Assembly (NCBI GenBank): GCA_017987425.1
Contig: JAGNTT010000072.1
Span: forward strand, 1 to 8,722
Direction: 5' to 3'
Source of the DNA: Candidatus Omnitrophota bacterium
GTDB lineage: Bacteria > Omnitrophota > Gorgyraeia > Zapsychrales > Fredricksoniimonadaceae
DNA length: 8,722 nt
The notes beneath the pieces are model-generated. The model did no database searches, was not told the origin of the DNA, and saw only the letters and a program-made list of their open reading frames with translations. Positions 1 to 4,925 of the stretch are shown here, piece by piece; within the stretch, counting starts at the first letter, position 1; every line of letters starts with the position of its first letter. A program made the position numbers and the translations under genes.

Positions 1-272
1 GCACCGCAGGGATCCTGGGCGCATAACGGGGCCCCGGTGAGACAGGCCAGCGGAAAAATGGCATCGGCTTCCTTGATGTACTTTTCCATGAGCGTCTTGT
101 TGCGGACGTCCCCGCGGACCAGGGTAAGATTGTCGTCGAGGCACCAATCCAAAAGCGGGCTTTGGTTATACATAAAATTATCGACGGCAGTGACCTTGTG
201 CCCTGCCTGAAGGAGAAGCGGCGTCAGTATCGAACCGATATAACCGGCCGCGCCTGTCACTAAAATCTTCAT
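1..272 (-). CDS. NAD-dependent epimerase/dehydratase (extended SDR), N-terminal part
   Basis: The frame opens with ATG at 272 and runs off the left edge, giving about 90 residues of an NAD(P)-dependent sugar-nucleotide epimerase/dehydratase. The start MKILVTGAAGYIGS is a Rossmann dinucleotide-binding loop (Gly7, Gly10, Gly13). Asp31 in AVDN ends the second strand, where NAD-preferring members bind the adenine ribose. GDVRN near residue 54 and PLACLTGAPLCAQDP near residues 74-88 are typical of this superfamily, although the usual His before LA is Pro here. The catalytic Tyr-x-x-x-Lys lies outside the window, so substrate and reaction cannot be assigned. An AAAGGA site lies just before the ATG, and the gene starts 17 bp after the fucose-synthase-like gene ends, so the two are probably cotranscribed. 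It is the second SDR downstream of the TPP-enzyme pair and may act in the same sugar pathway (inference). Confidence 0.88.
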   Translation of the reverse strand, partial: MKILVTGAAGYIGSILTPLLLQAGHKVTAVDNFMYNQSPLLDWCLDDNLTLVRGDVRNKTLMEKYIKEADAIFPLACLTGAPLCAQDPCG

Positions 273-289
273 AACCGATATCCTTTCAA

Positions 290-1222
290 CTAATCTCTTA
301 ACGAGTTCTTATACCACTGATATGTTTGAAGAATTCCCTCGATCAAAGAAACCTTGGGCGCCCATCCCAGACGGCGAATGCGTTTATTATCCATTAATTT
401 TCTCATGGCGCCGTCCGGCTTGGAAGAATCAAAAACGATCTTGTCCTTGAAGCCCGCTATTTCGGCGATATTCTTTGCCAGTTCCCTGATCGTAACATCC
501 TCGCCGCAGCCGAGATTAATGAGCTCGGGAGCGTTGTATTTTTCCATCAGAAACAATGACCCTTGAACAAAATCATCGGTATGAATGAATTCACGACGGG
601 GACGGCCGCTTCCCCAGACGATGATCTTTTTTTGCTTGGTTTTGACCGCCAGGTGGAATTTGGCGATCAGAGCGCCCATGACATGCGCGGTCGCGACATC
701 CGTATCGCTTCCGGGCCCGTAAACTGTCGCGGGGACCGCGGCAATCGCCGGAAATCCGTACTTGCGGTTATACGTCTCGCACAGCTTGATGCCGGCAATT
801 TTGGCGACGGAGTATGGGCCGCTCGTCTCTTCAAGAACGCCGCTTAAAAGGCTCTCTTCACGGATGGGCTGCTTGGCGTCCTTCGGATAAGCGCACGAAC
901 TGGAATAGTACAAAAGTTTTTTAACACCGGAGCGATATGCGGCATGAATCACATTGGTCTGGCACTGGAGATTTTCATAGAGGAATTCGGCCGCATATTT
1001 CTGATTGGCCGCAATCCCGCCGGACCGGATGGAACCCAGGAACACATATTCAGGACGCCTGGCCTTAAAAAATTTCTCGACCGACTTTTGATCAAGCCAG
1101 TCGGTTTTCAATGAACTGGATGAAAAGATATTCGGATAACGATGCGCCCGGAAATGATCTTTAAGCGAATTTTCAATGGCATCCGCGTGACCGATGATAA
1201 GGATGCGGGAATTCTTTTTCAT
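290..1222 (-). CDS. GDP-L-fucose synthase-like SDR with degenerate NADP-binding loop
   Basis: This 310-residue protein matches the GDP-L-fucose synthase (Fcl/WcaG) family in length and along most of its sequence: SSSCAYP at 107-113, PYSVAKIAGIKLCE at 136-149, VWGSGRPRREFIHTDD at 202-217 and FDSSKPDGAMRKL at 264-276. By comparison with E. coli Fcl the catalytic Ser108, Tyr137 and Lys141 are present, as are the active-site Cys110 and His180. The N-terminal nucleotide loop is not intact: the family GHxGMVG reads GHADAIE here (residues 11-17), with two glycines replaced by Asp and Glu. Classical Fcl epimerises and reduces GDP-4-keto-6-deoxymannose with NADPH; the changed loop makes that exact reaction uncertain. 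No GDP-mannose dehydratase gene is in the window. The only plausible start is the ATG at 1222, because a TAG lies two codons upstream in frame. It has no recognisable Shine-Dalgarno site, and a hairpin occupies that spot. It follows the TPP-enzyme beta-like gene by 40 bp. Confidence 0.85.
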   Translation of the reverse strand: MKKNSRILIIGHADAIENSLKDHFRAHRYPNIFSSSSLKTDWLDQKSVEKFFKARRPEYVFLGSIRSGGIAANQKYAAEFLYENLQCQTNVIHAAYRSGVKKLLYYSSSCAYPKDAKQPIREESLLSGVLEETSGPYSVAKIAGIKLCETYNRKYGFPAIAAVPATVYGPGSDTDVATAHVMGALIAKFHLAVKTKQKKIIVWGSGRPRREFIHTDDFVQGSLFLMEKYNAPELINLGCGEDVTIRELAKNIAEIAGFKDKIVFDSSKPDGAMRKLMDNKRIRRLGWAPKVSLIEGILQTYQWYKNSLRD

Positions 1223-1229
1223 AATCTAT

Positions 1230-1257
1230 GTAGTGGAGCACGGCTGTGCGCCACTAC
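1230..1257. repeat. 28-bp imperfect palindrome (hairpin, REP-like)
   Basis: Read on the + strand it is GTAGTGG, A, GCAC, loop GGCT, GTGC, G, CCACTAC. The arms pair over 7 + 4 bp with one A/G mismatch and a 4-base loop. It fills most of the 40-bp gap between the TPP beta-like gene and the fucose-synthase-like gene, ending 7 bp before the ATG at 1222 and replacing any obvious ribosome binding site. On the transcribed minus strand no T-run follows, so it is not an ordinary intrinsic terminator for this operon. It could be a REP-type dispersed palindrome, an mRNA-stability or translation-control hairpin, or an operator. Confidence 0.75.
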
Positions 1258-1262
1258 GAATT

Positions 1263-1799
1263 TTATTTCTGTTGATAATAATTTCCATGCTCGATGAGCA
1301 GCGTCGATCTTCCGTCCGGACGCTCAAGGGCATGCTGATAGGCAGGAAAAATGTCCTGCGGCTCGTTTAGTTCTACGACCTCAATCCAGGAAAACAGCTT
1401 ACGGAACGCTTCGGCATAATTACCGACATGCTGATGGCCCGGATGCACCGGCGAATCGGGTCCGACCGCGACGCGGATCAAAACCTTGGGCAGCCATTGA
1501 TTGGCGCTGATGGCCGGAATTTTATCCAGCATATTGGACATGTCGCCCGTTGCTAAGAGCAAAAAATTCTGCCGGGGATAGACAGAAACCGGAACGTAAC
1601 CGTCCAAGGCCAAGCCGATCGTAAACTGCATTTGAAAACTTTCGTTGATCGGCATCTCAAGACAGCGCTCGGGAGGACAATCCCTTAAGGTCTGAAACAT
1701 GAATGTGCCGGGACCGGCGACCGTCTGTCCGACAAACATGGTCTTCGGCTGCTGGGCAATCCATTCCATTGTACGTTTAAGCTCATCGAAATATTTCAT
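1263..1799 (-). CDS. TPP-dependent enzyme, E1 beta / transketolase pyrimidine-binding-like subunit (short)
   Basis: The 178-residue product resembles the pyrimidine-binding (Pyr) domain of E1 beta subunits of 2-oxo-acid dehydrogenases and of transketolases. Glu53 in EMPINESFQMQFTIGLAL fits the conserved glutamate that activates the aminopyrimidine of thiamine diphosphate. It is followed by the usual G-x-A-L helix, a YPRQNFLLLA segment (residues 74-83), and VAVGPDSPVHPGHQH (110-124), which sits where E1 beta has its substrate-side loop. Family E1 beta subunits are about 325 residues and end in a transketolase C-terminal domain; that domain is absent here. The gene ends cleanly with TAA and is not obviously frameshifted. 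The start at 1799 has an AAGGT site about 7 bp upstream. It lies 86 bp after the alpha-like gene, with which it should form the active site at a subunit interface. Substrate is unknown; two-carbon transfer or decarboxylation of a 2-keto acid is the family expectation. Confidence 0.8.
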   Translation of the reverse strand: MKYFDELKRTMEWIAQQPKTMFVGQTVAGPGTFMFQTLRDCPPERCLEMPINESFQMQFTIGLALDGYVPVSVYPRQNFLLLATGDMSNMLDKIPAISANQWLPKVLIRVAVGPDSPVHPGHQHVGNYAEAFRKLFSWIEVVELNEPQDIFPAYQHALERPDGRSTLLIEHGNYYQQK

Positions 1800-1818
1800 T
1801 GCGTTACCTTATACGCGG

Positions 1819-1872
1819 GTCACATAGTCAAACGTCACATGGTCACAATTCTGTGACTTTATGACATGTGAC
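1819..1872. repeat. Nested inverted and direct GTCACA-type repeats between the two TPP genes
   Basis: On the + strand GTCACATG (1834-1841) pairs with CATGTGAC (1865-1872). Directly inside it GTCACA (1842-1847) pairs with TGTGAC (1852-1857) around ATTC, leaving TTTATGA as a one-sided bulge. The left arm is also a direct repeat: GTCACATAGTC at 1819-1829 recurs as GTCACATGGTC at 1834-1844, a 15-bp period. The element fills most of the 86-bp gap between the alpha-like stop and the beta-like start. No T-run follows on the minus strand. It may be a small dispersed or simple-sequence-derived repeat, a regulatory hairpin, or a transcript-processing site. Confidence 0.65.
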
Positions 1873-1885
1873 TCTGAGACTCTGG

Positions 1886-2497
1886 TTAAAATTTAATCAA
1901 CTTACCCAAACCCGAATGAGGATAACCATTCGTATATTTGAAATAGATGATTTTCTTTTCGTATCTTGTCCCCTTAAACCACGGCTCCTGGCTTCCCCAG
2001 GTAGCGCGGGTGTCGGTCATGACGCTAACACCGTTATCGCAGACGATGAACGTCGCCGGAAGATCGAAGTTATAGACATATTTGACTGCCTCGTGGAATA
2101 TGCCCGTCTCCGCCGACATATCTCCGCAAAACAGGAACACTCTTCCCTTTTTATTCTGGTGTTTGAGCGCCCACGCCGTGCCCGCCGCCGTCCCCATCAG
2201 ACTGCCGACAATACCGGAACACAATACTTTATATTTAGGGAAGCACAGGGAAATACTTTTTCCGTCGACAATGGCCTGCTTCAATTCTTCGCGCGGCACG
2301 CCTTTTAAAAGCGCCAGCTCATGGGAATCCCAAAAACCGAACACATAATCTTCGGGCCCGATGTTGTGATCGCTGAAAATCTTGATCAGTTCATCTTCCC
2401 GGCCGGCCCTCAGATGCACGGGAGCACGGATGGCGCCGGTGGCAAAAATGTCGGCGATCTCTTTCTCAAAAGCTTCAATTTCCTGTTTTGTGATCAT
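1886..2497 (-). CDS. TPP-dependent enzyme, E1 alpha / PP-domain-like subunit (short)
   Basis: The 203-residue product matches the thiamine-diphosphate-binding (PP) domain of E1 alpha-type dehydrogenase subunits. FWDSHELALLKG (55-66) is the E1 alpha-like segment at the pyrophosphate site, SGIVGSLMGTAAGTAWA (94-110) is the helix before the cofactor motif, and the metal/pyrophosphate motif runs from Gly125-Asp126 to Asn155. Spacing fits the GDG-x(26-27)-N(N) motif, but the third position is Met (GDM) instead of Gly. GIFHEAVKYVYNFDLP (132-147) is a typical E1 alpha helix. E1 alpha subunits are usually about 320-370 residues, so this is a minimal form; the C-terminus WGSQEPWF...YPHSGLGK looks intact. 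AAGGA lies about 7 bp before the ATG at 2497. The gene begins 18 bp after the UDP-xylose synthase gene and precedes its beta-like partner, the alpha-beta order of PDH operons. No E2 lipoyl acyltransferase or E3 gene is present, so a free-standing ligase, decarboxylase or transketolase-like role is more likely than a 2-oxo-acid dehydrogenase complex. Confidence 0.82.
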   Translation of the reverse strand: MITKQEIEAFEKEIADIFATGAIRAPVHLRAGREDELIKIFSDHNIGPEDYVFGFWDSHELALLKGVPREELKQAIVDGKSISLCFPKYKVLCSGIVGSLMGTAAGTAWALKHQNKKGRVFLFCGDMSAETGIFHEAVKYVYNFDLPATFIVCDNGVSVMTDTRATWGSQEPWFKGTRYEKKIIYFKYTNGYPHSGLGKLIKF

Positions 2498-2515
2498 CGC
2501 ATTCCTTAAGATTAA

Positions 2516-3460
2516 TTATATTCTTGCGGCAAACCAGTCGATGGTTTCTCTCAAACCTTTTTCCAGCGGAACTTTAGGCTCCCATTTTAATTTCGTGCGG
2601 GCCAGCGTAATGTCGGGCCGGCGCTGCTTGGGATCATCCTGAGGAATGGGTTCATAAATAATTTTGCTTTTGCTTCCGGTGAAATCCTGAACCATCTTGG
2701 CAAATTCGAGGATCGTGAATTCTCTCGGATTGCCGATGTTGATGGGGCCGGTCTCCTTGGAAAATAAAAGCTTCAGAATCCCGTCGACGAGATCAGAATA
2801 ATAGCAAAAAGACCTTGTCTGGTCCCCTTTGCCGTATACGGTGAGTGATTTGCCGTGAAGCGCCTGATCGATAAAATTGGGAACAACGCGTCCGTCCTTG
2901 ATGCGCATACGCGGGCCGTACGTATTAAAAATACGAACGATCTTGGTATCGATTTTGTGCTGGCGGTGATAGGCAAGCGTGATCGCTTCCGAAAAGCGCT
3001 TGGCTTCATCGTAAACGCCGCGCGGGCCGATGGGATTGACATTCCCCCAGTATGTTTCCTTCTGCGGATGCTCGAGCGGATCACCGTACACCTCGGAGGT
3101 CGAGGCCATCAGGAACGTGGCCTTCTTGGCTTTCGCCAGGCCCAGCGCGTTGTGAGTTCCCAGGGATCCCACCTTCATGGTCGGGATCGGGTGGTTCAGA
3201 TAATCGACCGGACTCGCCGGTGAGGCGAAATGAAGAATGTAATCGACCGGCCCGGGAATCTTGATCTCCTTGGATACATCGTGCTTGACGAACGTAAAGC
3301 TTTTGTTCTTTTTGTGCTGCTCGATGTTCTTGAGATTTCCGGTGATCAGATTATCGACAGCAAAAACCTTGAACCCTTCGCTCACAAAAAAATCACAGAG
3401 ATGGCTGCCTAAAAATCCGGCTCCCCCCGTGACAACAGCAACTTTTTTCCTGGATGCCAT
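2516..3460 (-). CDS. uxs: UDP-glucuronate decarboxylase (UDP-xylose synthase)
   Basis: The product converts UDP-glucuronate to UDP-xylose and CO2 through a 4-keto intermediate, using tightly bound NAD+ in the cytoplasm. The 314 residues match the soluble bacterial/plant-type UXS core. The NAD loop TGGAGFLGSH lies at 11-20, VDNLITG with Asp36 at 35-41, and HFASPASPVDY at 77-87. The signature TSEVYGDPLEHPQKETYWGN spans 121-140, with Ser122 and Glu123 at the positions that ArnA and UXS use for decarboxylation. NPIGPRGVYDEAKR (142-155) carries catalytic Tyr150 and Lys154, and GDQTRSFCYYSDLVDG (212-227) carries Arg216, equivalent to the decarboxylase arginine. The start at 3460 has AAAGG 5 bp upstream. 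A 147-bp spacer separates it from the upstream dehydrogenase gene, the largest gap in the block, so a separate promoter or a processed transcript is possible. It draws on the UDP-glucuronate made by the UDP-glucose dehydrogenase encoded two genes upstream. Confidence 0.95.
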   Translation of the reverse strand: MASRKKVAVVTGGAGFLGSHLCDFFVSEGFKVFAVDNLITGNLKNIEQHKKNKSFTFVKHDVSKEIKIPGPVDYILHFASPASPVDYLNHPIPTMKVGSLGTHNALGLAKAKKATFLMASTSEVYGDPLEHPQKETYWGNVNPIGPRGVYDEAKRFSEAITLAYHRQHKIDTKIVRIFNTYGPRMRIKDGRVVPNFIDQALHGKSLTVYGKGDQTRSFCYYSDLVDGILKLLFSKETGPINIGNPREFTILEFAKMVQDFTGSKSKIIYEPIPQDDPKQRRPDITLARTKLKWEPKVPLEKGLRETIDWFAARI

Positions 3461-3607
3461 AATTACCTTTCTGAACCATCGGGAAATTTCTGCTTCGCTA
3501 ACCGAGAGTTCATCCCGAACAAGTGCAACGAGTGAGAAATCTGAATTCCTTCTCCGGAATGAGCTGTCGGTGTCGTTCTATACAAATTTCACCAAGGGCG
3601 TAAGTTC
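3461..3607. other. 147-bp intergenic spacer with repeat-like palindromic sequence
   Basis: This is the longest non-coding stretch of the window. It holds an ATTTCT (3486-3491) / AGAAAT (3535-3540) inverted pair enclosing TTCATCCCGAACAAGTG and GCAACGAGTGAG, wording that resembles the TCATTCCGAACGAAGTGAGGAATCT type of dispersed palindromic repeat found between genes in many bacteria. Next to it is a 5-bp hairpin, ATTCC (3545-3549) / GGAAT (3556-3560). I found no convincing -35/-10 pair on the minus strand and no terminator T-run. The AAAGG site of the UDP-xylose synthase gene lies at its left end. Confidence 0.4.
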
Positions 3608-4909
3608 TTAAAACTTCACAATATTCTTGGCCGGTTTTCCTTTGTAAACGTTACGGATATCAAAGATGAGCTTGGCATGTTTGGCAAGCAAATCATAATT
3701 GACATCGGTGTGGTCCACCGACACCAGAACGCAGTCGTATTTCTTGATGTTCTCGGGAGTCAGAGGAACGGACTGCATATCAAGTCCGGCGATCGCCAGG
3801 TACGGAACGATCGGGTCATGATAATCAACCTTGGCCTGTGTCTTTTTCAATAGATTCATAAGGGTCAGCGACGGAGATTTACGAAGGTCCTTGACGTCCT
3901 TTTTGTATGTGGCGCCGATCACCAGGAGCTTCGATGTTTTAAGTGTTTTCTTGCGCGAGGTTAAAACGCTCGCCAGGCACTTGATCGCGTAGGCCGGCAT
4001 ATTGTTATTCGTATCCGCCGAGAGCTTGATGTACTTGGAGCTGAAGCCGTACTGCTTGGCTTTCCAGTACAGATAAAGCGGATCGTCCGGGATACAGTGA
4101 CCGCCGACGCCGAGCCCCGGATAAAATGCCATGAAGCCGAACGGTTTGGTCTTGGCGGCATCGATGACTTCCCAGACGTCGATGTTGAGCTTATGACACA
4201 TCATCGCAACCTCATTGATCCATCCGATGTTAATGATGCGGAAGGAATTCTCGAGGAGCTTTGCCATTTCCGCCGCGCGGGCGGACGACACAAGATGGAC
4301 TTCCTTGATGATCTGGTTGTACAGCAGCTTGGTCAATTCCCCGCACTGAGGAGTGATGCCGCCGACGAGTTTCGGGATCTTTGTGACATCGTAATGCTTG
4401 TTGCCCGGGTCGATGCGTTCGGGCGAGAATGCGGCGTAAAAATCACGGCCGACTTTACAATTATTGAGCTCAAGGACCGGCTTGATCATTTCCTCGGTCG
4501 TGCCGGGATAAGTCGTACTCTCGAGAACGATGAGCTGGCCTTTTTTCAAATTCTTGGCCACGTCCTTGACGGCGCTGACGATATAGGAAATATCCGGTGT
4601 ATATTTGCGGCGCAGCGGCGTCGGAACGCAGATGATAATCGCGTCTGCCTGTCCCAGCACGTCGGAATTTGTACCGGCACTGAACTTGCCGTTTTTTACA
4701 ACATCGACGAGATCCTTGGTTTTGAGATCCGTGATGTAGCTCTCGCTGTTTTGAATGCGGCGCACACGGTCTTCGTCCTTGTCGATGCCGAACACTTTAA
4801 AACCCTTCTGGGCAAAGCTCACGGCCAAAGGCAATCCGACGTAACCCAAACCAACGATGGCAATCGTGGCCTTTCTTGATTTGATTTTTGCGACTAAACT
4901 GGCAGACAT
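3608..4909 (-). CDS. wbpA: UDP-N-acetyl-D-glucosamine 6-dehydrogenase (WbpA-type nucleotide-sugar dehydrogenase)
   Basis: This is an NAD-dependent four-electron dehydrogenase that oxidises the C6 hydroxyl of a UDP-sugar to a carboxylate. It is most like the WbpA branch, which turns UDP-GlcNAc into UDP-GlcNAcA for surface polysaccharide. With the start at 4909 the protein is 433 residues. The Rossmann loop IVGLGYVGLP is at 18-27 and ICVPTPL at 93-99. STTYPGTTEE (131-140) and FSPERIDPGN (161-170, typical of the WbpA branch) follow. AEMAKLLENSFR (213-224) holds the dehydrogenase lysine and asparagine. The nucleophile is Cys272 in GVGGHCIPDDP (267-277); the family usually has IPVDP. The C-terminal UDP-binding domain begins near residue 327 with KLLVIGATYKKDVKDLR. 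An in-frame ATG at 4954 would add 15 residues overlapping the previous gene. I chose 4909 because AAAGGA sits 7 bp before it and the gene then begins 16 bp after the upstream stop. Substrate assignment is by resemblance; UDP-ManNAc or UDP-GalNAc cannot be excluded. Confidence 0.88.
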   Translation of the reverse strand: MSASLVAKIKSRKATIAIVGLGYVGLPLAVSFAQKGFKVFGIDKDEDRVRRIQNSESYITDLKTKDLVDVVKNGKFSAGTNSDVLGQADAIIICVPTPLRRKYTPDISYIVSAVKDVAKNLKKGQLIVLESTTYPGTTEEMIKPVLELNNCKVGRDFYAAFSPERIDPGNKHYDVTKIPKLVGGITPQCGELTKLLYNQIIKEVHLVSSARAAEMAKLLENSFRIINIGWINEVAMMCHKLNIDVWEVIDAAKTKPFGFMAFYPGLGVGGHCIPDDPLYLYWKAKQYGFSSKYIKLSADTNNNMPAYAIKCLASVLTSRKKTLKTSKLLVIGATYKKDVKDLRKSPSLTLMNLLKKTQAKVDYHDPIVPYLAIAGLDMQSVPLTPENIKKYDCVLVSVDHTDVNYDLLAKHAKLIFDIRNVYKGKPAKNIVKF

Positions 4910-4916
4910 TCGATAA

Positions 4917-4922
4917 TCCTTT
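4917..4922 (-). promoter_or_regulatory. Ribosome binding site that decides the 4909 start
   Basis: AAAGGA on the minus strand, 7 bp before the ATG at 4909, favours this start over the upstream in-frame ATG at 4954, which lies inside the preceding gene. Confidence 0.75.
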
Positions 4923-4925
4923 CTT

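Noticed and set aside
1230..1257. Intrinsic terminator
   Set aside because: On the minus strand the hairpin is followed by ATAGATT and then the ATG, with no T-run. On the + strand a T-rich stretch follows after GAA, but no + strand gene ends there.
1819..1872. CRISPR-like array
   Set aside because: There are only two short direct copies at a 15-bp period with no spacers of regular length and no cas gene.
1263..2497. Frameshifted single E1 or transketolase gene
   Set aside because: Both frames have their own start with a Shine-Dalgarno site and a clean stop, are separated by 86 bp of non-coding repeat, and carry separate alpha- and beta-type domains as in natural two-subunit enzymes.
3463..3513. 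16-codon open frame on the minus strand just upstream of uxs
   Set aside because: It has no clear ribosome binding site, its end overlaps the uxs Shine-Dalgarno region, and it lies in repeat-like spacer sequence. Nothing supports it as a gene.
3565..3607. Minus-strand promoter with TATAGA as -10
   Set aside because: The best upstream match, TTACGC, is 15 bp away and poor; this is not above chance.
4097..4879. 260-codon open frame on the + strand
   Set aside because: It lies antisense within the WbpA-type gene, whose motifs are unmistakable; its translation resembles no family I know and looks like a reverse-strand shadow.
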